From Phycisphaerae bacterium (GTDB lineage: Bacteria; Planctomycetota; Phycisphaerae; UBA1845): a stretch of DNA of 59,035 nt. Under the pieces are notes generated by a model that did no database searches, had not been told where the DNA came from, and worked only from the letters and a program-made list of their open reading frames with translations. Both the position numbers and the translations under genes were made by a program. Below are positions 42,814-53,990 of the stretch, in pieces; the stretch's first letter is position 1; each line of letters starts with the position of its first letter. The stretch is from contig JAJVHU010000047.1 of assembly GCA_022072505.1 (NCBI GenBank), positions 1 through 59,035 of the forward strand, written 5' to 3'.

Positions 42814-42858
42814 GAAAAAAACCGCCCGTCCGGCCGTTGCAACGACCCGACGGGCGGT
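42814..42858 (-). terminator. Rho-independent terminator of the S8 protease gene
   Basis: On the minus strand ACCGCCCGTC pairs with GACGGGCGGT, with an inner CGTTGCAACG palindrome in the loop, followed by seven T. It starts about 24 bases after the protease stop. Confidence 0.9.
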
Positions 42859-42881
42859 CCTGAATCAATACGTCGGCGGAA

Positions 42882-46058
<3,177 letters not shown>

Positions 46059-46460
46059 GTTTGAGTCGCCTTTCTGGAATGCTCCAGCCGCGCAACGCCC
46101 TCGGCGGCTGATCGCGCCGTTCCCGGCGCGGACCTGCCCCCCGGCGCATTCCCTCTGGATCGCATTCTTGAACCCGTGCAGTGGCCTGTCAAGGATTGTC
46201 CGTCGCCGCCGGACCCGCTTCGCCCGCCGCGTGTTCAGCGGACCTGAGTCTCCACCCGGCTCCGGTTGCGGGGCGCGGGATTCGCAAGAACTGACGATCC
46301 GGCGCAATCCTGCCGCGTGATCCCGCGAAGAGGGAGCAGCGGGACGTATTATGCCCCGGAGGATCATCCGAGAGTCTCGCCCCCGCAGGGGCGCTGGAAA
46401 ACAGCCCAGCACGCCAGTGCAGGGGAAGCCTACCCCAGTCCGGCGAAATCACACGACCCC
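46059..46460. other. Intergenic region with repeat B fragment
   Basis: About 400 bases between the S8 protease start and the stop of the squalene-cyclase-like gene. It contains the protease's upstream region and a partial repeat B (46345-46435). No gene is supported; the minus-strand frame extending the protease upstream is not homologous to anything recognised. Confidence 0.5.
46345..46435 (+). repeat. Repeat B, truncated copy 2
   Basis: GCCCCGGAGGATCATCCGAGAG, CCCCCGCAGGGGCGCTGG, then AACAGCCCAGCACGCCAGTG and CAGGGGAAG. It matches the left third of the long copies and then stops near the end of the 46461 gene. Confidence 0.75.
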
Positions 46461-47612
46461 TCAGGGTTTGAGGGTCGCCTGGAGGGCGAGAATCGCATAC
46501 GCGGTGGCGAGGACCGGGTTGTCCTCCATCCAGCGCTCCTCCTCATTGACCCAGCTTCCGTCCGCGCGCTGAAGCGAGGCGAGCTTCTCGCAAAGTTCCT
46601 GCCGCCAGCGCCGCGGCTGACCCCGACCGTCCACGATCACTTCTTCTCCCCACGCCGACAGCGCGCGGGCGAAAACGTGATAGTAATAAAAAAGCCCTTC
46701 CCGAGACTGCGCCCCCGGCATGTTCGGATTTTCGTCCAGCGAATAATGCCGCTTGATCCACTCAAACGCCTGCTTCACCCGAGGGTCGTCCCGGCTCACG
46801 TTCGCATAAAGCAGGCTCTTGAACCCGGCGTACGTCATCGACCCGTAACTGCGAAGCCGCGGGCGCCCCTCGATGATCTCCTCGCCCGCCTTGCTCTCCC
46901 CGCCGTTGGCCGGCGAGTACACGAACCCCCCGTCGGTCGCCCCGCGCGCAAAAGGCTGGTCATTCGTCTCCGACAGCATCTGACAACGCGAGATGAACGC
47001 CAACGCCTTCTGATACGCCGGATCATCCTTCGACAGCCCGCTGTCGTGCAGCGCCTCCACCATCATCTGCGTGTTCGACAGGTCCGGACGCTTGCTGTTG
47101 CCGTAGCCCGCGCCTCCGTACCAGATGTCGGACCGGTCCTTGTCCTCGTCCTCGTCCCACTGGATGCGCTTGATGAAACGCCGCGCCGCCTCGACGTCCG
47201 CTTTGAACCGCTCCTCCTTCGTCGCCGCCAGCGCCGTGATCGCCACGCAGGTGTGATAGTTCGGCATCCCCTCGGCCTCGACGTAAATCCCGCCGTCCTC
47301 CCGCTTGAACCGCAGGAGGTACGCCAGCGCCCGCTCCACCGCCGGGTGCTTCGGGCCGTAACGCGCGTCCTGGATCAGGCACTGCGCCGCCATCGCCGTG
47401 ATCGCCGGGTGCGTCTGCCCGCGAATCTCCCACCCGCCGTCAGGCCGCTGCGACGCGATCAGGTATTCCAGCCCCTTCGTCACCGCGTCTTGCGCGCGCT
47501 GCGCCGCGGCAGGTTCAACCGGAACCGGCTGCGCCGCGGCCGTCGCCGCAAGAAGCAAGCCTAACCCGGATATCGCCCCCCGCCTGAAACCGGATTTGCT
47601 CAATGTCTTCAT
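46461..47612 (-). CDS. Exported prenyltransferase/squalene-oxidase repeat protein
   Basis: Protein of 383 residues; AAAGG precedes the ATG at 47612 and a signal peptide ends near ATAAAQP. The rest is an alpha/alpha toroid of squalene-hopene-cyclase type with QW-like repeats: KGLEYLIASQRPDGGWEIRG, ALAYLLRFKREDGGIYVE, ALAFISRCQ and KLASLQRADGSWVNEEERW. The DxDD catalytic motif of true cyclases is not seen, so this is more likely a non-enzymatic or differently acting exported member, common in Planctomycetota. Repeat B fragments lie on both sides of it. Confidence 0.85.
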   Translation of the reverse strand: MKTLSKSGFRRGAISGLGLLLAATAAAQPVPVEPAAAQRAQDAVTKGLEYLIASQRPDGGWEIRGQTHPAITAMAAQCLIQDARYGPKHPAVERALAYLLRFKREDGGIYVEAEGMPNYHTCVAITALAATKEERFKADVEAARRFIKRIQWDEDEDKDRSDIWYGGAGYGNSKRPDLSNTQMMVEALHDSGLSKDDPAYQKALAFISRCQMLSETNDQPFARGATDGGFVYSPANGGESKAGEEIIEGRPRLRSYGSMTYAGFKSLLYANVSRDDPRVKQAFEWIKRHYSLDENPNMPGAQSREGLFYYYHVFARALSAWGEEVIVDGRGQPRRWRQELCEKLASLQRADGSWVNEEERWMEDNPVLATAYAILALQATLKP

Positions 47613-48038
47613 CGCCGCAGACCTTTCACCAGTGACGAGTTGAAGCCTCGTGAGAATAAACCCGAAGCGAGCCGGGAACAATTCCCGTCTCCGCCAGGCT
47701 GAGGATTCCGGGTGAGCCTCGGAGGCGCGACGCAAATCCGTCGACCCGAGTCTTCCCGCGGCTCTGATTGCCGGGCGTGGAGCTCGTATGCGCTTGCGAT
47801 CATGCGAGACTCGTTGCCCCCGAGGAACATCCGAGAGCGTTTTAGCCCCGGAAGGGGCGTCGGAGAACAGCCCAGCACGCCAGTGCCGGGAAGGAAGATG
47901 ATGAGCCGGGAGTCCCGGAGGGACGACAGAGGTTCAAGAGCTTGATCGGCCGTCGCGCCGCCCTCCCGCCCGGGCATCATCGCACGCCGCGTCACAACGA
48001 CAGAACATCCAGGTCACCGAGGACCGGGGTCCGTTGAT
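47613..48038. other. Intergenic region with repeat B long copy
   Basis: About 425 bases: upstream region of the squalene-cyclase-like gene on its left (about 47613-47800) and repeat B on its right, reaching to the stop codon of the GAF/regulator gene. No gene is supported. Confidence 0.5.
47820..48035 (+). repeat. Repeat B, long copy 3
   Basis: AGGAACATCCGAGAGCGTTT, GCCCCGGAAGGGGCGTCGG, AACAGCCCAGCACGCCAGTG, AGTCCCGGAGGGACGACAGA, CGGGCATCATCGCACG and CGTCACAACGACAGAA occur in the same order as at 22319-22545, ending ACCGGGGTCC about four bases before the regulator stop. Confidence 0.85.
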
Positions 48039-49718
48039 TTACGTCGTCCGAGCGGCGGATTGCAGCGCCGAGCGGATCTCCGTCAGGAGCTGGTCCACCT
48101 TGAACGGCTTGAACAGCACCGCGTTCAGACCCTCGCGGTTCGCCCGCACGATCGCGTGGTTCGGGTCGTATCCGAAACCGGTCATGAGAATCACGGGCGT
48201 CCGGGCGTTCGCGCTGCGCGCCGCCGCGAAGATCTCGTATCCGTTCTTGCCGGGCAGACGGATGTCCGAAAGCACGAGGTCGAACGCTCCCTGGCGGGCG
48301 ATCTCGGCGAGCGCCGACGGTCCGTCCGCCACCGCCGTCACCCGGCACCCGTAGCTGGTCAGCACGTCGCGCACCGTCTCGCGCAGGATCGCCTCGTCGT
48401 CCGCGATCAGGACGCGCTTGTCCTGCAGCACCGGATCAAACCGCGGCCCGCGGCCCTCCTTCGACCCCACCACGCACGACGCCGGCGACGTCACCCGCGA
48501 GAACGCCTCGCGGATGCCCACGATCGTCTCCGACAAGCCGTCCAGCCGGCGCCGAAGGTCGTCCAGACCGATGAATTCCTCGCGGATCGTCTCCACCTCC
48601 GTCAACGCATCATTGAGCGGTCCGAGCACCTCCGCCTTCACGTCCTGCCGGAGCTGACCGGTCATCGTGTGACGCTCCGTCGCCAGCAGCTCCAGCGTGT
48701 GCAGCGCCATCGCGATCGAACGCCCGAAGATCTCCGCGAACTGCCGGTCCTCCTCGGTGAACGCGCACCCCCGGTCGCTTTCGATGTTGAACACGCCGAC
48801 AAGCTGGTCGCCCAGCGTCAGCGGAACCGTCAGCGACGACTGCGCGTTGCCCAGCCCGCGGATGTAATGCGCGTCCTTCGACACGTCCGGGCACAGGTAC
48901 GACCGCCCCGTCGCCGCCACGTATCCGCAGATCCCGTTGCCCTCCGTGTTGGCGTACAAGTCGATCCCGCGCACCGCCGACGGCATCCCGCTCGCCAGCG
49001 CCAGCTCCAGTTTGCTCGTCTTCCGGTCCACCACGAACACCGCGACGTGATCGAAGTGCATCAGCTCATGCGCATAATGCATGACCTTCTCTTCAAGGAG
49101 CGACAGGCGCTCCGCGGCGTTGCGCTTGGTCAATTGCTCCACGTCGAGACGGACGAGTTGACGGCCCGCGTCGTCGATCACGTTGATCCGGTTCTGAAGC
49201 CTCCGCTCACGCGTCACGTCCGTCACCGACACGGACAGCCCGGTCAGCGCCCCGTCGCCGCTGCGAAGCGGCGTCAGCACGGCCTGATAGATCTCCCCGG
49301 TGTCGGTCGTGAAATCGAGGCGGCGGGCGGCGGGAGCGGGAGACGAGGACTTGAGGGACTTGAGCGTGTCGAGAGCGGCTTGCATCAGGGGTTCTTCAAC
49401 TTGCGGGGGCAGGGCGTTTTCTGACGGAAACCGGCCCAGGAATCTCCCCTGCGGATCCAGAACCCACGTGTAACTCGTAAGCCCGCCCGCCGTCTCCTGA
49501 ACCTGCGCCGGGCGTTTCAACCCGATCAGGAACCGCAGCAGGTTCGCATCCCCGACCACCAGATCGTAAGAATGCTCGCGCAGCGCCTGCGGCGCCTCCG
49601 CCAGAGTCAGGGCACGCGTGAGTTGGAACCGCCCCTCGAGCGCGCCCAGCCACTCCTCCAGCTCCTCGCTGCGACCCAGGGCCAACACGTTTAACGTCTT
49701 CAGCAGGCTGTCATTCAT
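48039..49718 (-). CDS. GAF-domain response regulator
   Basis: Protein of 559 residues from the ATG at 49718. An N-terminal about 60-residue domain resembles a degenerate receiver (LNVLALGRSEELEEWL...YDLVVGDANLL). A PAS-like region (about 75-190) ends SVTDVTRERRLQNRINVI. The GAF domain (about 200-370) reads HVAVFVVDRKTSKLELALASG, GNGICGYVAATGRSYLCPDV and LVGVFNIESDRGCAFTEED. After a helical linker, a true receiver (about 435-555) has LIADDEAI, the phospho-acceptor Asp in FDLVLSDIRLPG and Lys in LFKPFK. There is no output or kinase domain, so it should relay signals through an unlinked partner. Confidence 0.85.
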   Translation of the reverse strand: MNDSLLKTLNVLALGRSEELEEWLGALEGRFQLTRALTLAEAPQALREHSYDLVVGDANLLRFLIGLKRPAQVQETAGGLTSYTWVLDPQGRFLGRFPSENALPPQVEEPLMQAALDTLKSLKSSSPAPAARRLDFTTDTGEIYQAVLTPLRSGDGALTGLSVSVTDVTRERRLQNRINVIDDAGRQLVRLDVEQLTKRNAAERLSLLEEKVMHYAHELMHFDHVAVFVVDRKTSKLELALASGMPSAVRGIDLYANTEGNGICGYVAATGRSYLCPDVSKDAHYIRGLGNAQSSLTVPLTLGDQLVGVFNIESDRGCAFTEEDRQFAEIFGRSIAMALHTLELLATERHTMTGQLRQDVKAEVLGPLNDALTEVETIREEFIGLDDLRRRLDGLSETIVGIREAFSRVTSPASCVVGSKEGRGPRFDPVLQDKRVLIADDEAILRETVRDVLTSYGCRVTAVADGPSALAEIARQGAFDLVLSDIRLPGKNGYEIFAAARSANARTPVILMTGFGYDPNHAIVRANREGLNAVLFKPFKVDQLLTEIRSALQSAARTT

Positions 49719-50000
49719 CTTTGTGCTACACCCCGGGTGCGTCTTCCCTGTCTCGGTTATTCTAGCCCCCGTTCCGCAGAGATTCCGGGGTTCCCCCTGT
49801 TTGTTTTTTGACACTTCGCGGTTGCGATAAGATAGCGTCCGACGACGTGTACGTTCAAGGGTCGGCGTTTTCGCGGCCCGGTACTCCCCACCCGGAAGTG
49901 CCGTGAGAGGCCGGTCGCCGCCCGCGCCTCAGGTGTTCGCCGAAACCCCCGCCAGCCCGCTGCCGGAACGCCTGTTCCGCCGCGCACGCCCTTTCCACCG

Positions 50001-51167
50001 CTATCGGACGCTCCGGGCGGTCATTTCTTTGTAAACACCGATGACCTCCCGGGCGTGTCGTTTCATGTAAAGACGCTCCGCCCCCGCCAGTGTCGCTCGC
50101 CCCGCCGCCTCTTGCACCGAAGGATCCAGCAGCCGGCGAACGCACGCCGCGATCCCCGCCACATCCGCCGGGTCATCAACGACGAACCCGTTCTCACCGT
50201 GACAGATCGCCTCGGACGCGCCGTCCCAACGCGTCGTGACGCAGGGCAGTCCGCTCACCAGCGCCTCCAACACCACCCGACTGCAGGGGTCATAATATGT
50301 CGGATGAACCAGAACATCCGCCGCATGCATGAACGCCCCCACCCGGTTGGACGGACCGACGAAGCGGACCGCGTCGGACACCCCCAGCCGCGCCGCCTGC
50401 TGTCGCCACCGCGCGGAGGGCATCCGCCCGATGATCAGCGACCGCACGCGCCGACCGTCTTCGCGGCGCAGCAGCGCCTGCGCCTCCAGCCACCGCGCCA
50501 CGCCTTTCAGACGGAAGTTGTGCGCCACTGCAATGACGAGGAAATCCGTGTCCGCGATCGCGTACTCCGACCGGATCGCCGCCCGATCCTGTCGCCGCCG
50601 CGACGCCGAGGTCTCATCCGGGTTCACCGCGTTGTACACGACGCGGACGCGGGAGGCGTCCACGCCGTAGTGCCGTCGAAGCTGGTCCGCGACGTAGTTC
50701 GACAGCGCCAGGATCACCGGTCCGTCCGGCGACGTGAAGAGCCGCCGCTCCAGCGCAAGCTGATGACGTTGTTTGAAGTTCAGCCGGTTGGCGATCCGCT
50801 TCAGACCGCGCAAGCGACCCGGGGGCAGCAGCGCCAGGTTCCGCTCGACGCTCTCCGCCACCGTCCCCCCGCGCGGTTGATAGACCGTCGCCGACCGGCA
50901 GGGCGTGATCGCGTGAACCACGTCGTACGCCCCGTCGCGCACCCGCCGGTCAACCCGGTGCGCGAACGTGATGCTGCGCCGCGTCCGCGTCACGGCCGCC
51001 CCCGACACCGTGTGAACCTGAAGACCGGGAACCGGCGAAATCCGGCTCCGCGTAAACAGATCGACCTCGACTCCCGCCTCGAGCAGATGATGCAGAAACT
51101 GAAACGTGGAGGTCTCCGCGCCCCCGCGCCACCCGTCGATCCACTCTGTCACCAGCGCAATGCGCAC
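50001..51167 (-). CDS. Family 4 glycosyltransferase
   Basis: Protein of 388 residues with the GT-B fold. The N-domain starts RIALVTEWIDGWRGGAETSTFQFLHHLLEAG with the acceptor-side Gly-rich loop; the C-domain contains ADVLVHPTYYDPCSRVVLEALVSGLPCVTTRWDGASEAI with the E-x7-E type donor-binding segment. It resembles WaaG-like glucosyltransferases of lipopolysaccharide core assembly. The next upstream gene on the same strand is an LPS-core-kinase-like protein, which supports an outer-membrane glycolipid role. Confidence 0.88.
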   Translation of the reverse strand: MRIALVTEWIDGWRGGAETSTFQFLHHLLEAGVEVDLFTRSRISPVPGLQVHTVSGAAVTRTRRSITFAHRVDRRVRDGAYDVVHAITPCRSATVYQPRGGTVAESVERNLALLPPGRLRGLKRIANRLNFKQRHQLALERRLFTSPDGPVILALSNYVADQLRRHYGVDASRVRVVYNAVNPDETSASRRRQDRAAIRSEYAIADTDFLVIAVAHNFRLKGVARWLEAQALLRREDGRRVRSLIIGRMPSARWRQQAARLGVSDAVRFVGPSNRVGAFMHAADVLVHPTYYDPCSRVVLEALVSGLPCVTTRWDGASEAICHGENGFVVDDPADVAGIAACVRRLLDPSVQEAAGRATLAGAERLYMKRHAREVIGVYKEMTARSVR

Positions 51168-51212
51168 GCCTCGGATTCACACCGGTCCGCCGACGCCTTT
51201 ACTCGCCCGCGG

Positions 51213-52064
51213 TCAGCGCCGCAACCGGCGGGCGTCGTGCCGCGCGATCGACCGGGCTTTGTGAGCGATCGACCGGATCAGCCGCTTGTCCCCGGCGCGC
51301 AGCCTAGACACGTCGAGGTAACGTTTCAACCACCGCACCCGCGCCGCACGCGACACCAGGCCCGCCGGACACGAGTACGACAATGACGCCAGATCCTTCA
51401 CGATCCAGCGCCGCCCCCGCCAACGCGGGCGGAACACACGCTGAAGGTCGATCAACCGGAACACCGGACCCCCGTCCGTCTCCTCAAGAAAAACGTGCGC
51501 CGCATAAAGATCCCGGTGGACCTGTCCGGTTTCGTGAAATCGCCGGATCAGCGAGGCCAGCGGCGGGATCAACCGTCCCCGGAGGTCGTCCGGACTTCCC
51601 GCTCCGCGGGCGAACCACGCTTCGAGGGATTCCCCGGGGACTTCGGTGATCAACAAGGCGCTGCGAAGCTCTCCGTCGCCGCGCCGCTCCTCCGCCAGCG
51701 CGACCGCCGTCGGCGCGCCGATCCCGCTTTCGGCCAGCCCGCGCATCCACGTCCACTCCACCCCCGCCAGCGTCCGCGCCGACGCGCACGTCCGCCGCGC
51801 CGCGCGCACCGCGCTCCCGGGGGGGTGAACATAACGTTTCAGAAAGAACGCCGCGCGGCGACCGTCCTCGCCTTGAAGCTCAACGCGCAGCCGCTCACGC
51901 CACGACGCAAGACCCCGCTTGCCCAGGCTCGAAGCCTCTCGAAGATTCAACAAGGCCTCGGGATCGGAAAGCCCGTTGCGCCGCAGCAACGACTCGAACG
52001 CCGGATTGATTTCCAGCCGGCGTTCGACCCCCTCCGTAGCGGAAACCGCCGCCGGCGCATTCAC
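51213..52064 (-). CDS. Lipopolysaccharide kinase-like protein (InaA/WaaP type)
   Basis: Protein of 283 residues with a compact kinase fold: WRERLRVELQGEDGRRAAFFLKRY (Lys), LRSALLITEVPGESLEAWF (hinge), VHRDLYAAHVFL (HRD catalytic loop) and FRLIDLQRVFR (Asp of the Mg site). These are the hallmarks of WaaP/RfaP, which phosphorylates heptose in LPS inner core. Its ATG overlaps the stop of the upstream gene (52061-52064) and the GT4 gene follows 46 bases later, so the three form an operon. Confidence 0.85.
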   Translation of the reverse strand: MNAPAAVSATEGVERRLEINPAFESLLRRNGLSDPEALLNLREASSLGKRGLASWRERLRVELQGEDGRRAAFFLKRYVHPPGSAVRAARRTCASARTLAGVEWTWMRGLAESGIGAPTAVALAEERRGDGELRSALLITEVPGESLEAWFARGAGSPDDLRGRLIPPLASLIRRFHETGQVHRDLYAAHVFLEETDGGPVFRLIDLQRVFRPRWRGRRWIVKDLASLSYSCPAGLVSRAARVRWLKRYLDVSRLRAGDKRLIRSIAHKARSIARHDARRLRR

Positions 52065-53086
52065 GGCGCGCCGGCTCCGACCGCCTCAGCCTCCCTCGAA
52101 CGCATATCCTGGTGCTTCGCGCGTTCCCGCAATACATCGAGACGCTCCCGCACCTCCTGCGCCATCCGCGTGTTCGGAAATTCCCGCACCAGTTCCGCGC
52201 CCACCTCCAGCGCGTCATGCCAGCGCCGCTCCGTCACCGCGAAGCGGAACTTCACCCCCATCTGGAGCAGCTTCTCCTTGAACACCGTCCGCGCCGAATC
52301 CTGAAGCTCCTTCGCCTCCTCCGGCGTCAGATACAGGTCCAGATCCTTCAAGACCTCGATCGCGTGGTCCACGTCGTGACGGTTCACCGCCGAGCGCCAC
52401 TCCGCCAGCAAGGCGTTCTTCCGCTCCTCCCACATCGCCCGCAGACGCCCCGGAAGCGGCGCCACCCGAGGGTCATCCGGCAGCAGCCTCAGCAACCGGT
52501 CAATCTCCGATTTCGCCAGCGCCCACTCTCCGCGCCGGCAGTGCTCGTCCACCAGTTGCAGCGCCGCGGTCAGCTTACGCGAGATCGCGTCGCTCTTCGC
52601 GTCCTTCGCCTCCTCTCGGATCTGGGCGGCCTCCTCGCGATATCCGAAACGCCGCTCCATCTCATCCACCAGGTGCATCGCCCCTTCCCAGTCCTCCCGG
52701 CGCACGGCCGCGCGGATCGTCTGCCGCAGCGAGTCCAGCTCCCGGTCCCGATGCACCAGCGATTTCGCCGAGTCCGAAATGTCCGTGTTCGCGACGATCT
52801 GGTCGAGTCGTGCGAGCTGACGCCCCAGCATCTCCGTCATGTCGCGGTACTCGCCCAACTGACGCGCCGACGTCCCCTCCATCTTGATCAGGATGCTGAT
52901 GAGCGCTACCCAGTACACCCCGAAGAAGATCGCCGCGGCTCCCGCGATCACATGCCACAACACGCGCGGCGCCGTCGTGCCGGTGAACCCCGCCAGCACA
53001 ACCCCGATCCCCCCGAGGATCAGCACCAGACCCGCGACGTACGCCACCGCCTTGAAATGTCCGAACCGGCCTGGAAGTGCGCTCAT
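52061..53086 (-). CDS. Membrane protein with two N-terminal helices and helical repeat domain
   Basis: Protein of 341 residues. The ATG at 53086 lies nine bases after GGAGG; another ATG directly follows the Shine-Dalgarno sequence and is less likely. Two membrane segments (AVAYVAGLVLILGGIGVVLAG and VLWHVIAGAAAIFFGVYWVALIS) precede a long cytoplasmic helical region with repeated amphipathic pairs (EDWEGAMHLVDEMERRFG, GEWALAKSEIDRLLRLLPDDP, HDVDHAIEVLKDLDLYLTPEEA), like divergent TPRs. It could scaffold the WaaP-like kinase and GT4 encoded downstream. Confidence 0.75.
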   Translation of the reverse strand: MSALPGRFGHFKAVAYVAGLVLILGGIGVVLAGFTGTTAPRVLWHVIAGAAAIFFGVYWVALISILIKMEGTSARQLGEYRDMTEMLGRQLARLDQIVANTDISDSAKSLVHRDRELDSLRQTIRAAVRREDWEGAMHLVDEMERRFGYREEAAQIREEAKDAKSDAISRKLTAALQLVDEHCRRGEWALAKSEIDRLLRLLPDDPRVAPLPGRLRAMWEERKNALLAEWRSAVNRHDVDHAIEVLKDLDLYLTPEEAKELQDSARTVFKEKLLQMGVKFRFAVTERRWHDALEVGAELVREFPNTRMAQEVRERLDVLRERAKHQDMRSREAEAVGAGAP

Positions 53087-53186
53087 TTTCGTCATCCTCC
53101 TTTGTCGTCGAGGTCCGATCCTTGCGTCCCTGTCATCATCTCTCGCCGCCGCGTTCTCCGCAGACGCCACGCCCTGGCGCCGCCCT

Positions 53187-53212
53187 GAAACCGAGCCGCG
53201 CCCGCAAGCAGG
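53187..53212 (+). repeat. Element A core fragment
   Basis: GAAACCGAGCCGCGCCCGCAAGCAGG keeps the left half of the core only. It lies about 100 bases past the stop of the archease gene. Confidence 0.6.
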
Positions 53213-53311
53213 CGGATCGACCGCACCCCTGAGGCTCGGGTTCGAGGCAACCGCTTCTTCGCCTTGCCCGGCGCGCCGCGCTTGCGAGCTGGACCGCGCT
53301 CGGCTTGTTCC

Positions 53312-53731
53312 TCAGATATCGACGATCACCTTCGCTTCGCATCCCTGATCCGTCCGAACGAGCGATAACTCATGATACGTGATCGCCTTCACCTCGCGCA
53401 AAAGGTCCGACCGCCCCTCGTCAACCCCACGCCACACCCCCTCGACCGAAAGCTCCCCCCCGCCGAACTGAACAACCCGGTCTATCTCCAGCACCTGCAA
53501 GTGACGCTCCAGCCGCAACAGCAGACACGCCAGATAATCCCGCAGCAGCACCGCGTCATCCTCACCCCTTACCGTCACCCGGCACGCCTCTCCGCCTTCC
53601 TGCAGAACCAGAGTTCCCACCGCCGCGTAGAACCCGGCCGTCATCGACTCCACGACTTCCTCGACCGTGCTGCCGAACGCTCGGATCCCCAGATCGGCCG
53701 TGTGATCAAACAACTCATAACCCGCAGTCAC
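53312..53731 (-). CDS. Archease
   Basis: Protein of 139 residues, the normal family length, from a GTG at 53731; a longer frame from GTG 53794 adds 21 unrelated residues. YELFDHTADLGIRAFGSTVEEVVESMTAGFYAAV is the archease signature (metal-binding DHTAD), and VKAITYHELSLVRTD with VIVDI forms the C-terminal strand pair. Archease activates the RNA ligase RtcB by promoting its guanylylation; rtcB is not in the window. It sits alone, with an element A fragment downstream. Confidence 0.88.
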   Translation of the reverse strand: MTAGYELFDHTADLGIRAFGSTVEEVVESMTAGFYAAVGTLVLQEGGEACRVTVRGEDDAVLLRDYLACLLLRLERHLQVLEIDRVVQFGGGELSVEGVWRGVDEGRSDLLREVKAITYHELSLVRTDQGCEAKVIVDI

Positions 53732-53990
53732 CCTGAAAGTTATACGACCACGACAAAGCCCCGACAAGGAAATCTCATCCTGTCTTAACGACACACATGA
53801 TTTTGTTAACCTTCAATGACGTTCAGCCTCTCCAAGCCGATTGCTCAAAGGTCTTTGCGTAATGACGAGGATCGACAGCCGATGACAGGATAGCTAGGTT
53901 TGATGCGAACGCGCCGCGAATCTGTTGCAGGTGCAAAACTGGAAAACTCCAGCGCAAGGGGGTTGGCGATCGGGATCACGGGGGTGACGC
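53732..53990. other. Divergent region between archease and citrate synthase
   Basis: About 260 bases with moderate A+T content (TTGTTAACCTTCAATGACG near 53803). It must hold the citrate synthase promoter, but no confident -35/-10 pair was assigned. No gene or RNA is seen. Confidence 0.4.

Noticed and set aside
42653..42868. Extended N-terminus of the small two-helix membrane protein
   Set aside because: The extra 72 residues come from the duplicated element A core and part of the protease terminator.
49808..49833. Plus-strand promoter (TTGACA ... TAAGAT) upstream of 49840
   Set aside because: The spacing is only 14 bases and no plus-strand gene or recognisable RNA follows.
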